62,130 nt of DNA from an uncultured Clostridia bacterium (GTDB lineage: Bacteria > Bacillota > Clostridia > Oscillospirales > Ruminococcaceae), in NCBI GenBank assembly GCA_945829235.1, contig CALZUA010000019.1, positions 1 to 62,130 on the forward strand. Reading direction: 5' to 3'. A program made the position numbers and the translations under genes. The notes under the pieces are model-generated. The model ran no database searches. It worked only from the letters and a program-made list of their open reading frames with translations, and had not been told where the DNA came from. Below are positions 24,484 to 31,365 of this stretch, one piece after another (within the stretch, counting starts at the first letter, position 1; every line of letters starts with the position of its first letter).

Positions 24484-25315
24484 GAAAAATCAGGGTGCAT
24501 CGTGGGAAATGGTTTCTCCCTCGCCTGGCGAGTTCTCGATGCTCAATATTGGGGAGTTCCCCAGAGAAGAAAGCGCATCTACCTTGTCGCAGATTTTGAT
24601 GGAGAATGTGCCGGAAAAGTACTATTTGAGTCAGAAGGCTTGTCAGGGTATTCTCGAAAGAGCTTCAAGGCGTGGCAAAGAGCTGCCGCCGCTGTTGAAA
24701 ACAGCGTTGGAACAGCAAGCGAAAAGCGAATAAATATCTCAGCGGGATTTTGCACAGAACATTCCGCGAAAGCGCAAGGAGTAGGTTTTGAAGAAGAAAA
24801 ATCTCCCACTTTGCGCGCCGGCACCGTTCCTGCAGCGGTTTATGAGAATCACTCGCAGGATACACGCTACACCGAATTGAGCGGTGTTGCTCCAACCGTT
24901 TCGTCAACCTATGGAAACGGCGGGAATAATCAACCATTTGTTGTTGAAAACAAATGCTTTGATGTGCGTTTTACTTCCGAGGGAACGCGGAACGCACGGC
25001 ACAACTGCTACGAAACGGAAACCTCGCGAACCATTGACACGGGAGGAAATCAGCCCGATTCAAATCAAGGCGGTGTGGCTGTTGTAGCGGTGCAGGGTTC
25101 AATGATAGGCAGAGCCGACAAGAACGGTCCTCAAGGGAGCGGATTGAACGAGAACATTTCGTTCACGCTGAACGCGACCGACCGACACGCCGTCGCGTTT
25201 TCGCAGGACGCATACGACAAGTATTCCGAGAACGATAAATGCGGTGCGTTAAGAACAACAGGCGGAATGTACGGCGGCGGTTCGGAAACCTTGATATGCC
25301 GAGAAAAAACACCTT

Positions 25316-25331
25316 TTGCAAGCGATTGCAA
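25316..25331 (+). repeat. Dispersed palindrome copy 3
   Basis: TTGCAAGCGATTGCAA inside the methyltransferase C-terminal part. Confidence 0.6.
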
Positions 25332-25690
25332 AAAATCTCCAACAATATCGGAAGGAAGTCGGTGCATTGTTCGCAGGCTTACTCCGACAGAATGCGCACG
25401 TTTGCAAGGATTTCCCGATTGGTGGTGTTCCGACCTCGAAACGGAAGAACCGAATAAGGAAGAAATCGACTTTTGGAGAGCGGTTTTTGAAACGCACCGA
25501 AAGATTATAGGAAAATCTTCAAAATCGAAAACGGACGCACAAATCATCAAATGGCTGAGAAAGCCGCACAGCGACTCTGCAGAGTACAAACTCTGGGGAA
25601 ACGGAGTTGCGTTGCCGTGCGTTTATTTCGTTCTGGCGGGAATTGTGTACTATTCGCAATTTTCTCGCAAAACGTTGTGCAAAAAATCCG

Positions 25691-25719
25691 TTGATATAAG
25701 CCGAGATTTGAGTTATAAT
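25691..25719 (+). promoter_or_regulatory. Internal promoter
   Basis: TTGATA (25691-25696), 17-bp spacer, TATAAT (25714-25719), 23 bases before the ATG of the DUF4314 gene and inside the end of the methyltransferase gene. Confidence 0.6.
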
Positions 25720-25741
25720 GCCACACAAGGAGGACAATACG

Positions 25742-26134
25742 ATGAAAGCACCTAATGAAAAGACAATTTCGCTGCTGCGCGAGAAATATCCCGTTGGAAC
25801 ACGAATAGAACTCATTCTGATGAACGATAAGCAAGCTCCTAGCCCCGGAACGCGCGGAACGGTTCAGGGCGTTGATGATGCCGGGGACTTGCTTGTGAGA
25901 TGGGATAACGGATCCGGTTTGAAAATCATAATCGGCGAGGATAGTTTCCGAAAACTTGACAGCGTGACAACCGTATGCTATGGCAAGAAAGAAAAATGGG
26001 AAGACAGGCAAGAAGCCAGCGCATATTTTCTCGAGGCTATGGCAAACGCAAGAGGCGCTGAACGAGAACGTTATTCAATGATTCTTGCGAAAATCCAAAT
26101 GGGGTATTCGTTATGCACGGACGAGGAAGATTGA
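25742..26134 (+). CDS. DUF4314-containing protein
   Basis: 130 residues from ATG 25742 (AAGGAGG upstream). The N-terminal half is a DUF4314 SH3-like barrel: YPVGTRIELILMND, GTRGTVQGVDDAGDLLVRW, GSGLKIIIGED. The C-terminal half is helical and acidic. Role unknown. Overlaps the methyltransferase end by 14 bases but has its own promoter. Confidence 0.75.
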   Translation: MKAPNEKTISLLREKYPVGTRIELILMNDKQAPSPGTRGTVQGVDDAGDLLVRWDNGSGLKIIIGEDSFRKLDSVTTVCYGKKEKWEDRQEASAYFLEAMANARGAERERYSMILAKIQMGYSLCTDEED

Positions 26135-26267
26135 ATCCTCATAATATACACAATTCTGCCGCGTGTATTTCGTGTATTATATTGTTCTGAAACCGCTTGC
26201 TATTTAGCTCGAAAAGAGTTAATATACACATACCGAAAGGGAAATGAAACAAACGGAGGAACGAAAA

Positions 26268-27215
26268 ATGAACGCGAAAACAGCAAAGCAGATTGAGGAT
26301 ATGAAAAAACAGACCATCGGGGTTGAGGTTGAGATGAACGGCATAACAAGAGAAAAAGCCGCGCAGGTTGCCGCAGAATTCTTCGGAACGCGCCGCCACG
26401 AAAACACCGCAGGGCGCAACGGATATTGCACCTACTCCGCTTGGGACAGCAACGGCCGCGAGTGGAAATTCCAAAAGGACGTCAGCATTGCAGGACCAGA
26501 CAACGAAAAATGCGAACTGGTCACACCGATACTTAACTACAGCGACATCGAAACCTTGCAGGAACTCATACGCAGACTTCGCAAGGCGGGCGCAAAGAGC
26601 GACGCGACAAGAGGCTGCGGAGTACACATTCACATCGGTGCGAACGGCCACACGGCGCAAACCCTGCGAAACCTCGCGAACATAATGGCAAGCCACGAAA
26701 GCCTTCTTGCAAGCGCCTTGAAGCTTGACAGCAGAAGAATGAACCACTACTGCAGAACGGTTGACCAGAGATTTTTAGCAACGCTGAATGCGAAGAAACC
26801 CACCTCAATGGTGCAGCTTGCAGACATTTGGTACGGAACGCAGAATGCCAACTACGGTCGCGACCAGCACTACAATGACAGCCGCTACCACATGCTCAAC
26901 CTCCACGCAACCTTCACCAAAGGCACGATTGAATTCAGACTTTTCCAATTCGACGCGCCCGCGAATGGAAAGAAAAACGGGTTGCACGCAGGACAGCTCA
27001 AGGCATACATTCAACTTTGCCTGGCGCTTTCCCAAATGGCGAAGGACGCGAAAAGCGCAAGCTCCAAGCCACAGCAAACAGAAAACCCCAAATACGCGAT
27101 GAGAACCTGGTTGCTCCGGCTCGGGTTCATCGGAGCGGAATTCGAAACCGCAAGGAAAATTTTCACGGAGCGGCTTAACGGCAACGGAGCATTCAGAAAC
27201 AGAAGAACGGCTTAA
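26268..27215 (+). CDS. Amidoligase-family enzyme
   Basis: 315 residues from ATG 26268 (GGAGG upstream). GVEVEMNGITREKAA, WKFQKDVSI, CELVTPILNYSDIETL, GCGVHIHIGA and GTIEFRLFQFDA are the metal/ATP-binding blocks of the glutamine-synthetase-like amidoligase family (PF12224), here essentially a single-domain protein. These enzymes form amide or peptide-like bonds on unknown substrates. A gamma-glutamylcyclotransferase gene follows, the partner seen in other genomes. The upstream gap holds two copies of TAATATACACA (26142, 26220). Confidence 0.8.
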   Translation: MNAKTAKQIEDMKKQTIGVEVEMNGITREKAAQVAAEFFGTRRHENTAGRNGYCTYSAWDSNGREWKFQKDVSIAGPDNEKCELVTPILNYSDIETLQELIRRLRKAGAKSDATRGCGVHIHIGANGHTAQTLRNLANIMASHESLLASALKLDSRRMNHYCRTVDQRFLATLNAKKPTSMVQLADIWYGTQNANYGRDQHYNDSRYHMLNLHATFTKGTIEFRLFQFDAPANGKKNGLHAGQLKAYIQLCLALSQMAKDAKSASSKPQQTENPKYAMRTWLLRLGFIGAEFETARKIFTERLNGNGAFRNRRTA

Positions 27216-27221
27216 CAACAA

Positions 27222-27250
27222 GCGAGGCTGCCGAAAGCCGACAGCCTCGC
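27222..27250 (+). terminator. Intercistronic hairpin (no T-run)
   Basis: GCGAGGCTG (27222-27230) / CAGCCTCGC (27242-27250). There is no T-tract, so it may stabilise or process the mRNA between the amidoligase and cyclotransferase genes rather than end it. Confidence 0.45.
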
Positions 27251-27280
27251 CAAAAGCCTTAACAAGAAAGGAAAATGGAT

Positions 27281-27730
27281 ATGGAGAAATACTACATCGC
27301 TTACGGAAGCAACCTCAACTACATTCAAATGATGATAAGATGCCCGAAAGCAAAGATTGCGGGAACAACAGAACTCGAAGGCTGGGAGCTGCTGTTCAAA
27401 GGGAGCAAAACAGGCTCTTATCTCACCATTGAGCCAAAAGAGGGCTCGAAAGTTCCCGTTGCAATCTGGAAAATCACGGAAGAACACGAGCGCGCCCTGG
27501 ACATTTACGAAGGATTTCCGAATTTCTACTACAAGAAGGAAATTGAAGTCACGATGAGCAGCGGCAGGAAAATTAAAGCGTTCGCCTACATTATGCACGA
27601 GGAACGTCCCGCAGGAATTCCTACAAGAGCCTATCTCAACACCTGCAAATCAGGATACGAATACTTCGGCTTCAACAAATCGTTCTTGCAAGAGGCTATC
27701 GATGAAAGCAAAAGGAGAATGTTATCATGA
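27281..27730 (+). CDS. Gamma-glutamylcyclotransferase-like (AIG2/GGCT) protein
   Basis: 149 residues from ATG 27281 (AAGGA eight bases upstream; ATG 27275 is too close). YYIAYGSNLNYIQM is the YGS-N substrate loop, GWELLFKG and PVAIWKITEEHERALDIYEGFP complete the GGCT fold, with the catalytic Glu expected in the ALDIYEG segment. The fold releases gamma-glutamyl groups as 5-oxoproline. Next to the amidoligase it could edit or remove the linked group. Substrate unknown. Confidence 0.85.
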   Translation: MEKYYIAYGSNLNYIQMMIRCPKAKIAGTTELEGWELLFKGSKTGSYLTIEPKEGSKVPVAIWKITEEHERALDIYEGFPNFYYKKEIEVTMSSGRKIKAFAYIMHEERPAGIPTRAYLNTCKSGYEYFGFNKSFLQEAIDESKRRMLS

Positions 27731-27939
27731 AGAAAAACAATGAAATAAACGAGCGGATTTGCCCTATTTGCAACAAAAAATACACCGCGCCGCCTGCGCT
27801 GTCGAGGATTGACAACAGCACTCCCATATGCCCTGAATGTGGCACAAGGCAGGCGCTGGAGAGTATCGGAATAAGCTTCGAGGAACAGGAGCAGATTATT
27901 GAGATTATTCACAGCCACACAAGAGAGCGAGCGGATTGA
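27727..27939 (+). CDS. Small zinc-ribbon protein
   Basis: 70 residues; ATGA overlap with the cyclotransferase gene. CPICNKKYTAPPALSRIDN then CPECGTRQALESIG form a four-cysteine knuckle pair, and a helical acidic end follows. A family of such short proteins is common in clostridial phages. Function unknown. Confidence 0.6.
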   Translation: MKKNNEINERICPICNKKYTAPPALSRIDNSTPICPECGTRQALESIGISFEEQEQIIEIIHSHTRERAD

Positions 27940-27951
27940 GGAGGAAATGTG

Positions 27952-28191
27952 ATGTGGAAACAGGGTGCAATAGGGATTAAGGACAGCAAAGGAAAGATGG
28001 TTTCGGTGAGATTCTGGGTGAAACACTACGAAGAACCAAGTCGATTCGGAATCAACGGAGGAAGGATTTCTAAACTAACGCTGAAACAGAACGGCAAGAT
28101 TGTTTTCAACTTCGACAGAGGAGAGGATATTGAGCCGCAGACACCCGAAGCCGAGAAAGCTCTCGCCATTCTTTTCACTGAATACAATTGA
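27952..28191 (+). CDS. Unknown protein, 79 aa
   Basis: From ATG 27952 (GAGGAGG upstream; GTG 27949 also possible). Beta-rich: KMVSVRFWVKHYEEPSRFGI, GGRISKLTLKQNGKIVFNFD. Small phage protein of unknown role, last gene before the gap with the cos-like sequence. Confidence 0.55.
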   Translation: MWKQGAIGIKDSKGKMVSVRFWVKHYEEPSRFGINGGRISKLTLKQNGKIVFNFDRGEDIEPQTPEAEKALAILFTEYN

Positions 28192-28230
28192 TTCGGCAAT
28201 GAGAGCGGCTTGTCGCGGCAAAAGGTACTG

Positions 28231-28250
28231 TGACGGGGCGGCGGGGGTCA
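28231..28250 (+). other. Candidate cos-like sequence
   Basis: TGACGGGGCGGCGGGGGTCA in the 149-base gene-free gap before the Nu1-like small terminase gene, with TGAC/GTCA symmetry and a GGGCGGCG core like lambda cosN. Position and composition only; no cut site is shown. Confidence 0.35.
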
Positions 28251-28340
28251 TAGCGGCTCGCTGACGCCCGAAAGTCGTGCAGTGATAGGCGAAAAAATAG
28301 GGGTACTTTAATTGAAATTTGTTTTGAATGGGGGATAGGA

Positions 28341-29348
28341 ATGGCGGAGAAGAAAAAAACGGCGAAAACAGCCCCGAAATCGCGCGTAGGAGCGCGCAAA
28401 AAGACAAACGAGGGTAATTTATCGACCGAGGAGAAAAACGGCTCACAGGCGAAAAAACGGGCTGTTGCAGAAAGTGCAAAAACCACTCGTGGCGAGGGCT
28501 CGAAAAAGAGCGGCTTATCGCGTGGTAAAGCTACAAGCGAGAGCGGAAAAGAGAGCGCAGCGGAGAAGAAAGCGAGTAAATCAGCCGAAAAAGCCGAGGC
28601 AGGCGGGAAACGAAGCAAATCAACGAGCGGCTTAACGCGTAGTAATGCGACAAGCGAGAGCAACAAGGCGGGTGCAGCGGATAAGAAATCAAGTAAGCCT
28701 GACGAGAGGACGGGAACGGGCAAGGCGGCGAAATCAGCTCTGCCGGCAGAACCGAAACAGGTCATTTTCTCGTTGCAGGCAGGAACTCCGATTTATGTGA
28801 AGACTGCCGACATCTGCGCAGCAACCGGCAAGACAAACCAGTGGATTGGGCAGCTCACGGCGCAGGGAGTAATTCACAAAACAAAAACGAACCACGGCTC
28901 GCTCTATGAGCTGTTCGAAACGATGAAGGCATACTGCGAAATGCTGGAAGAACGTGCAAAAAAAGAGGACGAAGATGTTCTCGAGATTGAGCTCAAGCGG
29001 AAAAAGTCAGAGGCAAGGTTGAAGGAGTCGAAAGCGACGATTGCCGAACTGGAGGCGAAGGAGTTCCAAGGGAAAATGCACCGTTCGGAAGACGTTCAGG
29101 CAATGACCGCCGACTTGCTCTATTTCATTCGCGGCGGATTGATTGCCCTCGCGGGACGCTGCGCGAGCGAGTGCGCCGCTTCATCGGAGCCGGCAGAGGT
29201 ACAAAAAATCATCGAACGCGAGGTTTTTTCGATTTTGCAAGACATGTCAAACTACAAGTACGATAAACAACGATACGATGAGCTTGTGCGGCAGCGAATG
29301 AAACGAGAACTTGACGCAGACTATTTCGCAGACGAAGAGGAGGAATAG
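28341..29348 (+). CDS. Nu1-like terminase small subunit with disordered N-terminal extension
   Basis: 335 residues. Residues 1-140 are Lys/Ser/Ala-rich and contain two imperfect repeats (SKKSGLSRGKATSESGKESA and, later, TSGLTRSNATSESNKAGAA). From about 150 comes a winged-helix start (VKTADICAATGKTNQWIGQLTAQG), a coiled coil (LEIELKRKKSEARLKESKAT) and the helical end typical of Nu1/DUF1441 small terminase subunits. It recognises DNA for packaging with the GpA subunit at 31366. The GAGCGGCTT motif occurs twice here. Confidence 0.75.
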   Translation: MAEKKKTAKTAPKSRVGARKKTNEGNLSTEEKNGSQAKKRAVAESAKTTRGEGSKKSGLSRGKATSESGKESAAEKKASKSAEKAEAGGKRSKSTSGLTRSNATSESNKAGAADKKSSKPDERTGTGKAAKSALPAEPKQVIFSLQAGTPIYVKTADICAATGKTNQWIGQLTAQGVIHKTKTNHGSLYELFETMKAYCEMLEERAKKEDEDVLEIELKRKKSEARLKESKATIAELEAKEFQGKMHRSEDVQAMTADLLYFIRGGLIALAGRCASECAASSEPAEVQKIIEREVFSILQDMSNYKYDKQRYDELVRQRMKRELDADYFADEEEE

Positions 29349-29350
29349 GT

Positions 29351-29887
29351 ATGAGCATTGAAGAGGAGAAGCAGAAACTGAAGAACAGTTTGAGATACGA
29401 AGAGAATTCATATTCTTGGGCAGGGTTTACGATGAAGGAAATGGACGAAATGCTTAGTGCGGCGGCAATTGTGGCAGCGGCGTGTTCGTATGAAATAAGC
29501 ACAGCAGAGAACGGAGGAATGACAATGTCTGATAGAACGAGCAACGAAGAGATTTTCATTTCAACATCATTTCTGATGAAAGCGGCAAAACATAGGATTG
29601 AAACATTAGACGATGGGAAGTTTACTAGCGGCGCTAATATGGTGCTTGAACTGCTCGAAAATATCATTGAGAATGCGTCCGAAGCTGATATTGCGTATAT
29701 TAAGCGCGGACATTGGATTTTCCTCGGCGAAGACGACGGTCACGGCGATGAGTGCGAGTTCGAGAGCAAATGCTCTTGTACATCGTATAGGTGCTCCAAC
29801 TGCAAAAAAATAAAAAGAGAATGCGAATTAACCGACTATTGTCCCAGCTGCGGAGCGAAGATGAAACCTGTTGTAAAAGGATGGTGA
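29351..29887 (+). CDS. Unknown zinc-ribbon protein, 178 aa
   Basis: Helical N-terminal half and a C-terminal ribbon: HWIFLGEDDGHGDECEFE, CSCTSYRCSNCKKIKREC, YCPSCGAKMKP. The end motif HWI...CPxCGAKM recurs in the next gene, so the two share a module. Two bases after the Nu1-like gene. Function unknown. Confidence 0.55.
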   Translation: MSIEEEKQKLKNSLRYEENSYSWAGFTMKEMDEMLSAAAIVAAACSYEISTAENGGMTMSDRTSNEEIFISTSFLMKAAKHRIETLDDGKFTSGANMVLELLENIIENASEADIAYIKRGHWIFLGEDDGHGDECEFESKCSCTSYRCSNCKKIKRECELTDYCPSCGAKMKPVVKGW

Positions 29888-29892
29888 CAATA

Positions 29893-30219
29893 ATGTCCGA
29901 ACACGAAATAATCGAAGAACTAAAGATGATTATCAGATGCAGCGATTTTGTTCTAAACGTATATCGTGACGGTGTGTCCGTTGATTTCTTAAAAAGCACT
30001 CTCGACCTTATTCTGAAGCAAAAATCAGAGATTGAAAGAAACAAGTCCGCCGGAAATTCAGCTGAAAATCACGGGCATTGGATTTTAGTAAATACTCCGG
30101 TAGACCTTATTGATTGGGAAGAGTGTTCGGTGTGCGGATATGAAAATTTCTATTTCAGTAGATTCAAATTTTGCCCAAACTGCGGGGCGAAGATGGACAA
30201 GGAGAAAGAAAATGATTGA
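29893..30219 (+). CDS. Unknown zinc-ribbon protein, 108 aa
   Basis: From ATG 29893 (AAAGGA upstream; GTG 29884 possible). Helical start EHEIIEELKMIIRCSDF, C-terminal ribbon GHWILVNTPVDLIDWEECSV (start), then CGYENFYF and FCPNCGAKMDKEKE. Parallels its upstream neighbour. Role unknown. Confidence 0.55.
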   Translation: MSEHEIIEELKMIIRCSDFVLNVYRDGVSVDFLKSTLDLILKQKSEIERNKSAGNSAENHGHWILVNTPVDLIDWEECSVCGYENFYFSRFKFCPNCGAKMDKEKEND

Positions 30220-30385
30220 AATACTTGAATTTGTTTTTAGCGATTTCTGGCATTTTGTAGGTTTTTTGCTTATAATTTCCGTGCCTTGCGAAACGTTGAT
30301 AAGAATTTTTCACTATATTTTTGCGCCGTGCCGCGTTTGTTTCTCAAAAAAAGAGCTAAGCGACTTAAAAAGCATTGAAAAATAA
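30212..30385 (+). CDS. Small single-pass membrane protein, 57 aa
   Basis: From ATG 30212 (GGAGAAAG upstream), overlapping the previous gene by 8 bases. One transmembrane helix (DFWHFVGFLLIISVPCETLI) and a basic C-terminus. Function unknown. Ends before a terminator. Confidence 0.45.
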   Translation: MIEILEFVFSDFWHFVGFLLIISVPCETLIRIFHYIFAPCRVCFSKKELSDLKSIEK

Positions 30386-30390
30386 CGAAG

Positions 30391-30416
30391 TCCCGCCTAC
30401 TATGCAGCAGGCGGGA
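30391..30416. terminator. Bidirectional terminator
   Basis: TCCCGCCT (30391-30398) / AGGCGGGA (30409-30416) between the convergent plus-strand operon and the minus-strand XRE gene. Confidence 0.55.
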
Positions 30417-30421
30417 TTGTG

Positions 30422-30616
30422 CTAATCATCGGTGGGAGGGGTGAGCAGGTCGTCCAGCTTCAGCCCGAGAACGTTTGCGATTTTCAGTGCGTTCGATACC
30501 AAACAATCACCGCGTTTTTCCAAGTCTTCAATAGTTCGTATGGGAATACCGGTAAGTTTGGACATTTTAGGCACACTGATGCCGAGTTTTTTGCGGTGCT
30601 GTTTGATATACAACAC
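30422..30616 (-). CDS. XRE-family DNA-binding protein
   Basis: 64 residues from GTG 30616 (GAGGTG six bases upstream); GTG 30625 gives three more residues. YIKQHRKKLGISVPKMSKLT, then GIPIRTIEDLEKRGDCLVSN and ALKIANVLGLKLDDLL are a complete helix-turn-helix. It is transcribed away from the terminase and lies downstream of a tiny hydrophobic gene and its promoter. It may regulate that locus. Confidence 0.7.
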   Translation of the reverse strand: MLYIKQHRKKLGISVPKMSKLTGIPIRTIEDLEKRGDCLVSNALKIANVLGLKLDDLLTPPTDD

Positions 30617-30734
30617 TTTAATCACCTCAATTTTTGATAAAAAAGAACCAAATCAAGCCGAAAATCGCAATCAGCGTTATGACAATATCCGCGCAGATTA
30701 ACGCAAGTTTTAGAACATCTTTTTTCATAACCTC

Positions 30735-30763
30735 TTGACTTCCTTTCTCGAATATGGTATACT
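30735..30763 (+). promoter_or_regulatory. Promoter of a plus-strand RNA
   Basis: TTGACT (30735-30740), 17-bp spacer, TATACT (30758-30763). No plus-strand gene follows; the next signals are hairpins and a strong terminator at 31036-31081. Confidence 0.6.
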
Positions 30764-30806
30764 TTCACTAAGGGGAGTGGCTGCTCCCCTTGTGAAAGCG
30801 GGACAT

Positions 30807-30932
30807 TCAGAAGAATGTTCCCTTAATGACCGCCCAAATCGTTGAGATTGTTATCAGCACCTTCAAGATTTGGGTTAAGAGCTTGTCGATTTGCTTTGCA
30901 ATCTCGATGAGCTCTTTTATTTTCTTGTTCAA
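30807..30932 (-). CDS. Small hydrophobic protein, 41 aa (toxin-like)
   Basis: From TTG 30932, with AAGGGGGTG about 9 bases upstream. Basic start MNKKIKELIEIAKQIDKL and a hydrophobic helix LKVLITISTIWAVI with a short KGTFF end: one membrane helix with a charged tail, the shape of type I toxins and of some holin-like peptides. It is driven by a perfect promoter and faced by a convergent antisense promoter. No homologous family recognised. Confidence 0.45.
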   Translation of the reverse strand: MNKKIKELIEIAKQIDKLLTQILKVLITISTIWAVIKGTFF

Positions 30933-30965
30933 GGTAATCACCCCCTTCTTTGTTTCTGTAATTAT

Positions 30966-30994
30966 ATTATACCACGTTTTAACGTGTTTGTCAA
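30966..30994 (-). promoter_or_regulatory. Perfect promoter with palindrome in the spacer
   Basis: Minus strand TTGACA (30994-30989), 17-bp spacer, TATAAT (30971-30966). The spacer contains CACGTTAAAACGTG, a palindrome suited to repressor binding. Confidence 0.7.
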
Positions 30995-31035
30995 TAGCTT
31001 TTTTCAAAAAAATATGAAAAAATTTGAAATTTTTT

Positions 31036-31081
31036 ATCCCCGTCAAGCCGATTATAAAGCGGTTTGACGGGGATTTTTTTG
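31036..31081 (+). terminator. Strong intrinsic terminator
   Basis: A 15-bp stem: ATCCCCGTCAAGCCG (31036-31050) with CGGTTTGACGGGGAT (31060-31074), one G-T pair, then TTTTTTTG. It has no plus-strand gene upstream other than the proposed antisense RNA. Confidence 0.8.
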
Positions 31082-31255
31082 TTTTATGATAATATCATTT
31101 TTCAATATTTATAAAACTTGTCCCAAATGTCCGACATGTCCGCTTTTGTTTGTGATATAATACAATTGGAAAACGATGTCGCGGGCGAGTGACACAGGGA
31201 CAACTTCATTTTTAGGCTGATTCATCCCGCTTGCGGCGCGTTTTCCTCAAACCAT

Positions 31256-31314
31256 ACTCTCGGAAGTAGTTCCCTCACCATAAGAGGAGTTACAAAACCG
31301 AGAGTTTTTCTTTT
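31256..31314 (+). terminator. Terminator-like hairpin in the terminase leader
   Basis: ACTCTCGG (31256-31263) / CCGAGAGT (31298-31305) followed by TTTTCTTTT, with an inner CCTC/GAGG stem in the loop. It lies between a TATAAT at 31156 and the terminase start at 31366. It could be an attenuator or antitermination point for late genes. Confidence 0.45.
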
Positions 31315-31365
31315 GGGAGGTTTTCGCGAACATTCTCAATACCTCCGTTGCGAGGGGGCGAAGAA

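Larger units (their letters stand above)
24502..25755 (+). pseudogene. C5-cytosine methyltransferase, C-terminal fragment (after in-frame TGA)
   Basis: 417 codons in the same frame as the upstream fragment (24502-24001 is a multiple of three). Contains FSLAWRVLDAQYWGVPQRRKRIYLVAD (motif VIII, residues 5-31), a long low-complexity target-recognition region, and the end motifs LTPTECARLQGFPDWW and YKLWGNGVALP. A GTG at 24502 could start it, but without the catalytic cysteine and most of the SAM site it cannot methylate by itself. The full gene would be 584 residues. Holds a dispersed palindrome at 25316. Confidence 0.75.
30770..31081 (+). ncRNA. Candidate antisense RNA (type I antitoxin-like)
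   Basis: Starts after the promoter at 30735-30763, opens with a 15-bp hairpin (CTTTCAC/GTGAAAG plus AAGGGGAG/CTCCCCTT, arms 30762-30777 and 30784-30798) and a second hairpin near 30800-30820, and ends at the strong terminator 31036-31081. It would be fully complementary to the mRNA of the small hydrophobic protein encoded on the other strand. Inference from signals only. Confidence 0.45.

Noticed and set aside
26142-26230. TAATATACACA direct repeats as an operator pair
   Set aside because: Only two copies in AT-rich sequence, 78 bp apart, without a promoter that they would clearly control; mentioned with the amidoligase gene only.
30634-30728. Short hydrophobic peptide on the minus strand (DVLKLALICADIVITLIAIF and so on)
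   Set aside because: The convincing frame has no start codon; the nearby ATG is in another frame and stops after five codons. Would need one extra base.
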